Assembly (NCBI GenBank): GCA_022497155.1
Contig: MU385734.1
Location: forward strand, 62,001 to 126,000
Reading direction: 5' to 3'
DNA from: Whalleya microplaca
Lineage: Eukaryota > Ascomycota > Sordariomycetes > Xylariales > Xylariaceae
DNA length: 64,000 bases
Positions within the stretch are counted from its first letter, which is position 1, and every line of letters starts with the position of its first letter. Both the position numbers and the translations under genes were made by a program. Positions 36,588 through 47,921 of this stretch are shown piece after piece. The notes beneath the pieces are model-generated. The model was not told the DNA's origin, made no database searches, and was given only the letters and a program-made list of their open reading frames with translations.

Positions 36588-38769
36588 ATGGGCGCGATCA
36601 AGGGTCTATTTTCGCGCATCCCCCCCATTCAACCCTCGAGACTCAAGGTCGCCTACGAGGAGTTGCCCTCTCACGACATCAGCGAGAATGTCACCCCGCT
36701 AGTCCTCTCGCCCATCATGTCCGACACCTGGCGCAAGGGAAACATAAATCCTCGCCGCATATTCCGCACCTCCCCCCGGCGGCTATTTATCATCACGCTA
36801 GCCGTTTCTTTCACACTCGTTTTGCTGGCCGGCGGGAGCTTTCGAGCTCGGCGGTATTATGCTGAGAAGTCCAGACAGCAGGAGAGAATACCCTACCCGT
36901 GGGAAGCGTATCCCAGGTGAGACATATTATTCCCGGTGTAAAATTGGCACGGTTCGTGCTAATACAGCGAACAGGCTCAGTGGTATGTTCAATGGCGTTC
37001 GTACGCTGGTGAGAGCGTCAGAATGGGTTCCCGAACAGCAGGCCAATCCAAACACGAAAATCGAGATTCACGAGGCCCCTCCATTCGACCCGGTCCCCGT
37101 GAATCCGTATCCTGATTTCAGTTCGCCGGAGTATTTAAGCAAGCACCACCCAGTGCAGAGATGCTACGTTGATGAGAACGAGAAGTACCCGGCCCCTGAT
37201 GTCTTCGCGTACCCTGGTGTGCCGGCGGGCATGCCAGCTCCATTCTGGGGAGAATATGATGTCATAGGCATCCCGGGCGATAGGTGTTTTGAACGCTTCG
37301 GCCGCTTTGGCCCGTACGGGTATAGTTACGATCCCGCCGAGGGAGGACTAGGCCTCTCGAACAAATCGGCGAGGTCCGGCGCCGATAAGGTGGAGGAGAT
37401 GTTTACAAAAATCGACTACCGCAACGTGAACTGGGGCAAGGCGCAGAGAAAGTGCTTTGAGAAGAACCAGAAGCGATTCGACAGCGGGGCGAACACGGGC
37501 AGCCATGTGGCCGGGCAGCAGAAAGCAGTAAAGCGCTCGGCGTACGTGCTGCGAACTTGGACGGGGTATCAGTACACAGAAATCCAGCTTCTTTCGCTGC
37601 GCGCCATGATCAGCGAGCTGTCACTGAAGTCAGGTGGAGAATATGATGTTCACCTTCTCGTACACGTAAAAGACGACAGCATCCCGATCTGGGCCTCCGA
37701 CGACGTGTACAACCAGGTCGTGAGGGAAAACGTGCCCGAGGAATTCTGGAACATCACGACGCTGTGGTCGGAGCAGCTGATGCGTCTCTATTATCCGGGG
37801 CCGTGGCGCGACGAGGACAATTTCGAAAACGACTCCGGCTCGGACATCCACGGTGTCTATCGATCCGCTCATTTCGCGTTGCAGTGGTTTGCGCAGCAGC
37901 ATCAGGAGTACGAGTTCTTCTGGAACTGGGAGATGGACATCCGGTACTCAGGCCATTATTACGAGTTCCACAACGGCATCTCCGAATGGGCGGCCAAGCA
38001 GCCTCGCAAACTGTTGTGGGAGCGGAGCTCACGGTTCTGGATCCCCGGCGCTCACGGCTCGTGGCCTAAGTTTTCGCAGATGGTGGAGCAGGAGGTCATG
38101 GAGAGGGGAGAAGACCCGGTTTGGGGACCGGTAGATTTCCCTACCGGTAAGTACGGCAGATTAGAACCTCCCAACAGCACGACGCCACCGACGAAGATCG
38201 AGGACGACGACTACGAATGGGGCGTGGGCGAGGACGCTGACCTGATCGTCTTCGACCCGCTATTCGATCCGGCAAAGACAAATTGGGTCTTCCGCGAGGA
38301 TGTGACCGGCTACGACACGGCGGAACCGGTGCCGCCGCGGCGTACAGCAATCATCACGATATCACGGATTTCGAGGCGGATGCTGAACACGATGCACAAG
38401 GAAACCTGGCGAATGCACCATAGCATGTTCCCGGAGATGTGGCCGCCGAGTGTCGCCCTTCACCACGGATACAAGGCGGTCTACGTGCCGCACCCCGTAT
38501 ATTTCGATCGAAAATGGCCCCTGGACGTCATGAACAAGGTGTTCAACTACCCCGCCGCGCCGCACGAGAGTCCGTTCGGCTGGGGCGAACACAACATGCA
38601 GGGAGGCAGTTTCTACTATAACGCCGGTTTCAGCGGTGCCCTCTGGCGACGGTGGCTCGGGGCCTTCGAAAACGGTCAAGGTGGCCGCAAGATGGAGGAG
38701 GCGGGTTCGGACCGCATGTGTCTCCGGGGGATGCTCTTCCATCCCATCAAACACGAGAGCATCGAATAG
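36588..38769 (+). CDS. DUF3405 family type II membrane protein
   Basis: Two exons, 36588-36916 and 36975-38769, encode 707 residues. A short cytosolic N-terminus is followed by one membrane segment near 65-85 (LFIITLAVSFTLVLLAGG), then a long lumenal domain: type II topology as in Golgi glycosyltransferases. Recognised family stretches include AYVLRTWTGYQYTEIQ, FFWNWEMDIRYSGHYYEF and WGEHNMQGGSFYYNAGFSG. The DxD-like WEMDIRYSGHYY region resembles nucleotide-sugar sites, but catalysis is not established for the family. Without removing the intron the first exon ends after 110 codons. No functional link to neighbours is evident. Confidence 0.88.
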
Positions 38770-40025
38770 ATGTCTTTCTTCTTTTTCGTCCGGTTCTGGC
38801 GAGTATGGCGTTCAGGATTTGGGATACAAGGCCCCCCCTTTTGTGACGATCCACCAGCATTTAGACTTCTCTTCAGGGCGGCGTTTTTTTTCTTCTATCA
38901 TAGCATGCTGCAAAGAGCCGGTCCTTTTTTTCCTTTGTGTTCCGCATCAAGGTTTCGATGCACATTTTTGATTCTCGGGGTTGCTAGCACCCAATTTTTT
39001 GTTTCTTCCTTTTCTCGATTGAACGCTCGCACGCATACCCTCCGGTTTTAGGGGCTTTTTTTGTTGTCGATGGATAAACCGGCAGTGTGGATAATACGGA
39101 AATCAGGGTATGAGGCTTTCCAGTGTTTGGGGCCGATGAGTCGATGAGGGTTTAGAAACAGGGCGTGTATAGTACATGGTAGAACTAATGCCAATTGTTA
39201 ATACCCAACTTTCATAGTCCGAAGGTGCCACGGCAGTCATTCTGCTAGCTAGCTTTATGCCGTTTTCTATGTAGAAGGTTAGGTGACAGACGACGGTGCT
39301 TTATATCCTACGACATCTATACAAAGGCTATGAGCATACGTCAGCTTCTGCTAGTCTAGGTCCAGAGTGATGGGAAGCGGGTATAACCTAAGCTAATGCT
39401 ACCTCATACGGCTTATATCTAGCTGGATCTCGTCAACGATAGGGCTTAGTTCGTACATGAATAGGCTAATCTAGACAGGTCAATCTAGACTTCTGTCAGT
39501 TATTGACAGCTCGAGGCCGCGACCCATGCTACGATATGCCCCGGTAGTGTTGGAAGTCATCATTCCGCGTGTACTCGTCAGTAAGGATACTTTGCTAGTT
39601 GTTAAATCTCTCCTCATTTCTACTATGTCTTTACAAATCGGCCAGCTCATCTACAATTCGCCCGAGTTCATAGGCTCGCCGTTCTCAGCTAAAACCTGTG
39701 TCCTCGTTGGTGATGGATACGTAATTGGTTACCTAATGAAGCTAGAGGAGGGTACGTCACTCCCGCCTGTGGCCCGTGCTTCAGACAGCCGGCCAGGGGT
39801 GAGTCCCCAGCAGACCGAGGGACCTTTTCCCAAGGAGGCCTAGGAGGTGTTGCATCAGCTTGGTCATCAGCTGCTACACCATCTCCAGCGTGACCGAACA
39901 GCTTCATACTCCATCCCGAGCTTTGGAGCCATCGTTTCATCCTCATCTATCTATTTTGTGCTATATTACCATTCTATTTATCAACTTATTCTACGTGTTA
40001 TTTGATCAGGATATAGACTACAACC
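38770..40025. other. Intergenic spacer
   Basis: T-rich sequence just after the DUF3405 gene (38.77-39.06 kb) is probably its 3' untranslated region. A 105-codon frame at 39526-39843 lacks recognisable features and is not called. Confidence 0.45.
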
Positions 40026-41311
40026 ATGAAGGCGTCTCTCCTTGCTCTGCTTCTGCCTGCGGCAGCTAGCGCCCGTTTCATCGAGGCCAACGAACCCGAC
40101 AACCGGGTCCTACTTACTACAGATGCCCTCGTCGAAACAGCCACTGAAAAATACCTTATCGAGCTGTCTCCTGGTGAGACAAGATGGGTGACGGAGGACG
40201 AGAAGTGGGAGCTTCGCCGGGTATGTTTGATCTCCTGTTTGTTCGAGCATCAATGTAGCACGAGGTCATGGAACACAAATCCTAATGGTTACTACAGGCC
40301 GGGCAACGATTCATGGACATTACGGAGCACGGCGACCTCGGCTTAGCCAGCATCTCCTCGAAAGTGTCTCCCGTCTTTCCGAAGAAGGCTCTACGGCAAT
40401 CCGACATCAAGCCGCTGCTTGCGAACCTATCGAAGGACCTGATGGAAGAGCACCTCGAGAAGTTCACGAGCTTCCGCACGCGATACTACAAGTCCGACTA
40501 CGGCCGCCAGTCCTCGGAATGGCTGCTACAGACCGTCCAGGACACGATCAAGGAGGCTGGTGCCGACAAGTACGGCGTCCGGGCTGAGCACTTCGAGCAC
40601 TCGTGGGGCCAGAACTCGGTGATTGCCACGATCCCCGGCCAGTCGAATTCGACTGTCGTCATCGGCGCCCACCAGGACTCGATCAACCTGTGGTTCCCGT
40701 CGGTTCTGCCCGCGCCCGGCGCCGACGACGACGGAAGCGGCACGGTCACGATCCTCGAGGCCTTCCGCGTCCTTTTGTCCTCGGAGGACATCATCAAGGG
40801 CAATGCTCCCAACACGATCGAGTTCCACTGGTACAGCGCCGAGGAGGGCGGTCTCCTCGGCAGCCAGGCCATCTTCAGCGAGTATGAGAAGCAGAGCCGT
40901 GTCGTCAAGGCCATGCTGCAGCAGGACATGACCGGCTTCGTCCAAAAGACTATCGATTCTGGCAAGCCCGAGAGCGTCGGCGTCATCACGGATTTCGTCG
41001 ACCCCGGCTTGACCGCCTTCATCAAGAAGATCATCGAGGCCTACTGCGACATCCCCTGGGTCGAGACCAAGTGCGGCTACGCCTGCTCCGATCACGCCTC
41101 GGCTTCCAAGGCCGGCTATCCTTCCGCCTTCGTCATTGAGTCTTCCTTTGGCGATTCGGACGACCACATCCACGGCACCGAGGACTTGATCAAGTACCTC
41201 TCTTTTGACCACATGCTTCAGCACGCCAAGATGACGCTCTCTCTCGTGTACGAGCTGGGCTTCACCGACTTCCAGAAGCTCGAGAGCGAGAACGCCATTG
41301 GCGAGTTGTAA
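40026..41311 (+). CDS. LAP1: Secreted leucine aminopeptidase 1 (M28)
   Basis: Two exons, 40026-40220 and 40298-41311, encode 402 residues, close to other fungal LAP1 enzymes. A clear signal peptide ([16 protein letters not shown]) is followed by a propeptide of about 70 residues. The M28 metal ligands are in place: His in VVIGAHQDS (near 190), Asp in GADDDGSG (near 208), Glu pair in SAEEGG (near 247), Asp in QQDMTG and His in [10 protein letters not shown] conserved disulphide pair lies at [11 protein letters not shown]. By family it is an extracellular di-zinc exopeptidase that removes N-terminal leucine and similar residues from peptides. It is in the same orientation as the next gene but 488 bases apart. 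Confidence 0.95.
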
Positions 41312-41799
41312 ATGTACCGCATTTCATAGACGGTTTGCTAGATTGAATCAGGTTTTCAGGAATATCGAGGTTTCGTGGCGCTAGGCATTTCGGTATAGAT
41401 TGATATTTCCGGGTCTATCTCCAGTGGCCCCGATCCATGTACTCGTATCAACAATTGAAAATATGTCATCACATTTTATTGCGTACATGTAGCACACGCT
41501 TCTGTGCCGTATATCCAGATGTCTCAACCCAGCTCACTCTCCAGCCGCGAAGCCGACTAGCCGAGCAGATCAGCTCCGAGGCTAAGCTTGCGTCATCGTT
41601 TTGTCACTAACCCAGAACCCAGCGAGCTACTGGATACTCCGGATCAGCGCCTCTTCTGCCAGGCCAGATGGGGGAAAAGACGTTAATAAAAGAAAAGAAA
41701 AAGGCTGGCGGTTGATTGTATATTTCTTGCCAATGCACAATGTAGCATCGAAAGTGACTCTTATTACCCTCCCGTGGCTCGCTTATTAGAACACCTTAA
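41312..41799. other. Spacer between LAP1 and the PLD gene
   Basis: Contains the presumed LAP1 3' end and the promoter of the PLD-superfamily gene. No other element is recognised. Confidence 0.4.
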
Positions 41800-44292
41800 A
41801 TGACAAAGCGCTGCTCCCGATCGAGCATGAATGGAGCAGGACACCTCCGCGATATCGGGAAACGCTCCGCTACGCCCGAGGAGCTGGACAGGGCGCGGGC
41901 GTCTGGAAAATGGGGCCCGGAGGAGCCCAGCGAGTTGTTCCTCAGGGTCAGTTCTGCGGCATCCCCAGCCCGGCTTGGCACGCATGCGCCGCTGACTGAC
42001 TGACACCGTGTAGCTGTACCACGATGCGCGGAGCACGCTGGAGGCGCACCCGGAGAGCGGCATGGTCAGCCCGTCGCTTATGGGCAGCAGCGGGACTATG
42101 CCGTTGACCATCATATCCGTGTAAGTGCACCCACCCAACCAGACATTTTCACGGGGGTCTGACTTCGTGCAGCATCCCGGACATCGTGCGGCACATGTCG
42201 AACCTGATCGTGCGCGCGGAGCACGAGGTCTTCCTCGCGACCAACTTCTGGCAGAACAGCGCCGCGGCGCGGTACATCGTCAACGCGATGAAGGAGCTCT
42301 CGCGCCGCGCCGGGGAGAGGGGATCCAGGGTCGTCATGAAGATCATCTACGATCGCGGCAGTCCCAGGCAGCTGCTCGACCCCCATTATATCGTGCCCGA
42401 GGGCGAGTACACCGGCAAGGCCGTGGGACTGCCGGCGCCGCACGAGATCCCGAATGTGGACCTCGAGGTCATGAATTATCACCACCCGATCCTCGGGACG
42501 TTTCATGCTAAGGTGCGTAGCTGTTTTTTGTCGATGTTAGCCTTTTGTTGTGGTTCATGGGCGTGGGATGTCCATTGGGGCCTATGCAATACCTACTACA
42601 TGGGTGTATGGAAGAAACGCTGATTCGGAACTGCAGTACATGATCGTGGACCGCAGGGTCGCCATCCTACAGAGCAACAACATCCAGGACAATGACAACC
42701 TTGAGATGATGGTGCAGGTGGAGGGTCCTATCGTCGACTCGTTGTACGATATGGCTCAATTGAGCTGGCATAAGAAGCTCGATCCGCCGTTGCCGATGCG
42801 CGACTCCCCTGCTGCTGAAGCAGGGGTTACGAGCTTTGATGCTAGTCATGCGGAAATATTCAGTCCTGAGGGGACAATTAAGGGGCATTCTGCCGTTGTA
42901 GATCCGAACAAGATGCCACCGAGGGAAGCGTACGTCTCGGACGCAATAAACCAGGCACAGCCGGATGAGACGAATCCTCGTGATGGGACTGATGGTGCAG
43001 TACCTGACAATGTTGCAAAAGCTCATTTTCAGAGCCAAGTCGACGGTGCAGAACATCAGGGACTGCTACGGAGTCTTGAACCTCCAAGTGAAAGTGATAA
43101 AGACAACCCGCCGGTACACATCGAAATGGCAGACCCCCTTCCCGAGCACTTAGCAGACGACCCTCACTACGACAGCAACCTCGCAGAAGAAATCCAGCGT
43201 ATCCAGGCAAGGGTAAGCCCCAAGCCAGGCGAGACGCAAAGGCAAGCCGTGACCCGCCGTCTCAACCACACGGTCAACCCGGACTTCGCGGGGACCGCCC
43301 CCGAGTGCGACCCGCGCGACGAGATGACGCCGTACATCCCGCACCCGGCGCACGCGCCGTTTCCCATGGCCATGGTCTGCCGCGCACCCCACGGGCCCCC
43401 GAACCACAACTCGGCGTCGTGCCCGCAGAACGCGGCGTGGCTGTCGGCGCTGCGCAACGCGCGCACGAACGTGTTCATCCAGTCGCCGACGCTGAACGCC
43501 GAGCCCCTGGTCCCCGCCATCGCCGAGGCCTGCGAGCGTGGGGTGGATGTTTACTGCTATGTGTGTCTGGGGTACAACGACTCGGTAAGCCTTTCTCCCG
43601 TTCCCCCATCCAGCCCGAACTTGTCTTGCCCCAGTCTATCTACGTGTAGGTGTTTGCTCTAACGGAGAAATTAGGGCGAACTCCTTCCCCTGCAGGGCGG
43701 TCACAACGAGATGATCGCGCACAAGCTGTACGCGTCGCTCTCGGCGCCCGCGAAGCAGCGTCTGCATTACTACTGGTACGTGGCGAAGGACCAGACGCAG
43801 CCGATCGTCGCGGAGCGCAAGCGCCGCAGCTGCCACATCAAGCTGATGATTGTCGACGAGCACATTGGCATCGTGGGGAATGGCAACCAGGACACGCAGA
43901 GCTGGTTCCACAGCCAGGAGATCAATATCAGTACGTACATCCCATTCAAGGCCCCTACCTCAGTTTAGAGCCATGGGTTTCCGGCCTGGGAGCCATGAGT
44001 TCACGGCACGATCTCTTAGGGTGCTTACTTTTGCTTCTATTTGTGGACGGAGATTGCTGACGTAGATCCCGCAGTGCTCGACAGTCCCACCATCTGCCGC
44101 GCGTGGATCGACGCCCTCAGACGGAACCAGAACACGCATATCTACGGCCGCCTCAGCGCCGAGGAGGGCGTGTGGAGGGACGCGCAGGGTAAAGAGGCCG
44201 AGGGCGCGATGGGCGTCGACCCGGGACGGTGTAGCTGGGCCAAGGGCGTCGTGGGAGCCGTCAAGAGGCTACAGGGGACGGGCGGGTTTTGA
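41800..44292 (+). CDS. Phospholipase D-superfamily protein with two HKD motifs
   Basis: Six exons (41800-41946, 42014-42120, 42173-42512, 42637-43584, 43675-43930, 44075-44292) encode 671 residues with matching phases. The HKD motifs are FHAKYMIVDRR (His196, Lys198, Asp203), split by an intron exactly after HAK, and CHIKLMIVDEH (His568, Lys570, Asp575), followed by GNGNQDTQSW. Between them lies a long polar linker of about 250 residues, poorly structured at first, then a second core with NVFIQSPTLNAEPLVPAI. The organisation resembles cardiolipin-synthase-type or bacterial-type PLD proteins of fungi rather than the PX-PH PLD1. No signal peptide or membrane segment is seen; substrate is unknown. 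The start is the first ATG that gives a continuous model. Confidence 0.87.
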
Positions 44293-44709
44293 GATATAAG
44301 GTTTACTGGTTTACATAATTCGTTGGGAGTCTGGCATCGTGTTGGGTTGGGTTGGTGATGGGGTTTAGAAGGGAATTCTTTGTCTGTATCGGTAGCTACC
44401 AACATAATCGAGTAATTAATTGCCAACTTGAAGATGAAGCTACAAACATTGTGTGGGACGACCAGACCAGTTGGCATTGCTTTGTCTACTAAACAGCCTT
44501 CCATTTAACTGTTGGTCGAAGTGATATGAGTAGATCCTTTGACGGAGGAATCGAAATAGAAGCACATAAGATCATACTGTTTCACCTCGAGCAGCAGACA
44601 CGCATAGTCAGGTCATTATGATCATGGATTATATTGCCATTAGAGTATATTGTTAATCTATCCTACCTCCTGCTCCCAGGCATACTATTAGGCACCAGCC
44701 AGCTTCAAA

Positions 44710-45197
44710 ATGCAGACACCACTGTTCCTCCTCGGCCTTATTGGGTCTGTACTTGGCGTCGAAGATATACCTTACACGCCTATATCAAGCACACACATGT
44801 ACAAGGAAGACTCTTTCAACTGACCTGCGCAACTAACCAGCCTCCAGCAACACTTGAAGGGTTTAACGTAAGCATCCTGTGGGACTGTGTGAACCCCAGG
44901 CACCAGCTCGACCACGACGACACCGATTCCGTGACGCAACATATGCTCAGTACGACGAATATCACCAGATCCCTCAACCAAACCATGCGAGGTTACAGGG
45001 GCCAGACAATGGCTTTCTATGTTTGTGATCATGGTGAAGAGCACATCTACACGGATGCGGAATATGTAGCAGCAATCCAGTTAATGGACGACAAATGCGG
45101 AAAATACACCGCTGCCTGGGTGTGGACAAGTACATTGAAGTTGGTCTACGGTCGTCAACATCTCAACAACACCGTGTGCGGTTCGATCATTCTTTGA
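44710..45197 (+). CDS. Small secreted protein, unknown function
   Basis: The start MQTPLFLLGLIGSVLG looks like a signal peptide but is in a different frame from the body, which reads PPATLEGFNVSILWDCVNP to TVCGSIIL. An intron ending at 44840 (CTAACCAG) joins them; the donor is either 44749 (GTACTT) or 44758 (GTCGAA), both weak. The mature protein is about 118 residues with four cysteines (WDC, YVCD, DKCG, TVCG) and several N-x-S/T sites. Size, secretion and cysteines make it effector-like or a small wall protein, but no family is recognised. If the splice is wrong it may be a decayed gene. Confidence 0.45.
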
Positions 45198-46204
45198 TAG
45201 CAGATAGTACTATGTCAGGCGGCAATGGGTTTATCCAACTCTAGTGTGTAATGAATGTTGAAATACTACCTATGTGGCAGATTGAGTATCCCTTATATCT
45301 ATAGTAACGTTCTATACCCAGGCACTGTAGCCGTAAATGATGAGGCTCTAGGGTACTTACTGATGTGTGATATATAATGAACATAGAAACAAATAAGTCA
45401 TCGCAAATTGCAGTAATATAGCAGAGTCTCACTTGAGACGACGTCTCTACTCTAGCCGCGAATAGCGCCCAGGTGGTACCACGGGGAGGTAGCAGAGTCC
45501 GATTTCACCACCCTATAGATGGCCATTCATATGGTACTACATTGCAACCCATTCCTCCAAGTACACCATAGGGAAAGAAGGACTGTGGGTAAGTAGAGAG
45601 AAACTCACAAGACGCTGAGGCCGGCGAGGCACAGGGAACGAGGTACCCGAGGAAAAGGAAACGCTGGTAGACGCTGGCCCTAGGGGCTGGAAAGAACAGA
45701 AAGCAATAGAATCGAAACGCTGGCCCGGGAGGCCAAGAGAAGAGAATGACGAAGAGAAGAGATCGCTGGAAGTAAGAAAGGCAAAATAAAGGAGGGACTG
45801 GCAGTCGAAATAGCCAGGAATCAGGACGGCTGCCGAGGCAAGCCAGAACCGGGGACCGTAAACCAGAAGCCGAACCGAAGAGACAGGTCCCAGAAGGACG
45901 AGAAGAAAGGGGGGGGGGGGGGGGGGGGATAAACAAAAAATCAAGCAACAGAATGGAAGAAACCAGATTTTTTTTTGTTTTCCTTTTTGAATTGTTTTTG
46001 TTGTTTTTCGTTTTCTGTTCAACGCGAAAATGGGGGAAAGCAATGGGAACAGACGGGGAAATGGGCAAGGCGGACAACTAAAAAACAAAACTGGACGCGT
46101 CAATGTAAACGGGGGACTCACCTAACTCAACTGAGCAGGCATCGGTTAGCAAGGCGGGGAGGATTGGATATGTCAGCCCACCCTACCTTTCCTCCTCCTC
46201 AATT
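45198..46204. other. Intergenic spacer with homopolymer tract
   Basis: Purine-rich on + from about 45560 to 46120, containing a G20 run and a T9 run at about 45967-45975. Long minus frames here arise from the composition bias. Confidence 0.45.
45909..45928 (+). repeat. G20 mononucleotide run
   Basis: Twenty consecutive G residues in a purine-rich strand. Such a run can form G-quadruplexes and often changes length in sequencing, so the exact count is uncertain. Confidence 0.9.
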
Positions 46205-46710
46205 ATGGACATCCAGTCGATGCCCATCTCCTTGGATCGACGGACCCAATGCTCGTGGCACGGGGCCAGCAGCGCAGCCACTGTAGCATCCCGAGTTAGC
46301 GACAGCCCTTATCCAATGGAAGAAAGCGATAGCGAAATGGTGTTGCGGGTAGGTAGCATACGCCGTGCGTCATCCTCCTTCTCTACCCACACATCTTCCT
46401 TTTGCCTTTGAGCCCGGTAATGCTCGAAGGACTTTCGGCTCAGCCGGCGGCTGTCTCGCTCCCACTTGGGGAGGAGGAACTGCGTCAACCAGAGTCAGCG
46501 ACCAGCAGGACAAGGACCAGAGTGGGCAGCAGGAGGCAGCCATACATCTCGAGGGGTAGTATAGGCGGTATGCCGCCTGATCCTGTCATACATCTTCCTT
46601 TTCCAACTCCGAAGCCCATCACACAACCCTTGTGTTGGCCACCGTCGTGGACGGTGCTACTGCCCGGATCCGATGCCCGTGGGCGTGGAATGGCGATCAA
46701 AAGGTGGTAA
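46205..46710 (+). CDS. Doubtful two-exon small gene
   Basis: A 48-codon frame from ATG 46205 (MDIQSMPISLDRRTQ) meets a good donor (GTAGGT, 46349). An acceptor at 46443 (GGCTCAG) opens a second 88-codon frame in phase, ending at 46710. The 136-residue product is polar, proline- and arginine-rich, without domains or signal peptide. The codon and amino acid composition are not clearly coding, and a chance combination cannot be excluded. Confidence 0.25.
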
Positions 46711-47921
46711 GTGGGAAGACATGGCTACTTGTTAGCTTACGTATACAAAGAATAGAGCAATGAACTGGGGATGGGGTGGAATCGTCGTTTGTTGAACGAA
46801 TACTTAGCCTAATATCGTGTGTCGTTGCGATGCCGTCTGAACGTCTGAAGACTCTTGGAGAGGAAGAAGGGAAGAAAGGAAGAAAATCCTGGGGGGCAGG
46901 CGACCTTTAAATACTTCGGCGAAATAGAGTTTGAACACTCGTTTGGCCCTAATCCATATTGATTCTCGAGTCTTGATGATGTTGTGTCTTGTTGAGAGTT
47001 TTGTAGCTGATACGTATAACGTCAAGTGGTCCGATTTGCAAACGCCTGAGCGTAGGGAGTCGAATAGTGAAACTACACCTCCTAAATCCACACCTCTGAG
47101 CAATGCAGATAGAGTATATCGAAGCGCTTTTGTAGCATTGTTATCTGGAATCCATATCGCATTCAATATATATAAAATTAAGCATTTCAAAGCTGTCGAT
47201 GTGAGAGGTTCGAATATATATATATATAAAAGTCGATTGATATCGGGGAGTTGCATTACATCTGGCGCTAATGTATTCTGTAAATCTCCGAGATCGTCAC
47301 TGCCGACGGGTGTACCCGTTGCAAGTGGGGGTGTCAAATGCCAAATGTCACATGTGAAATGCGAATATCAGATGAGAAGAACTCAATCTGTCAATGACAT
47401 GACATATACTTTGAGCGAGAGCATTGTAAGTTTCAAACTTAATCTGGCATGATTTCTCATGGCGTGACTTGATGGAGGAACGCTATAGGCCTCAATGACG
47501 TCATGGGGGTTATGACGTTTGGACCCTGGCATCCAAGTGTCAGAGCCACGACCGCACATCTCGTTCTGCAACTTCACAGGCACCGATTCCAATCCTTTAC
47601 ATCGATTTGTTGAATAAAAAATTCACCTATGTACCCACCAGTGGATAGACAATCGGGAGTGGAATATGTACTAGAAACAGACCATAAGTATCAGATACGT
47701 AGTCATGCTACCTTGAATCAATCATATTCTAGGCAGCAGAAAGCTGGAGGAGCAGTGTTGGAAATCAGCTGGTCATTTAACTAGCCGTTGATATTGTGAT
47801 ATAAAATGCTAGTTAGCTTCTGGAGACTTCCCCAAATGATTGATCCCGTAGCCATGATATATCGAGAGAAGCATATACGAATAGTATACGGTCATATGGT
47901 ATTTCAAAGGGCCACGCTCCA
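46711..47921. other. Intergenic spacer
   Basis: AT-rich, with a TA microsatellite at about 47215-47228. Overlapping frames on both strands (46804-47337 minus, 46931-47452 plus) have no recognisable features. Confidence 0.45.

Noticed and set aside
40498..41224. Minus-strand frames of 178 and 232 codons over LAP1
   Set aside because: Opposite to an intact, motif-complete peptidase; composition bias explains them.
45505..46121. Two minus-strand frames of about 190 codons rich in Phe, Pro and Ser
   Set aside because: They translate the G20/purine-rich tract as polyproline and are a composition artefact.
46804..47452. Overlapping frames of 173-177 codons on both strands
   Set aside because: Mutually antisense, spanning a TA microsatellite, with no recognisable feature.
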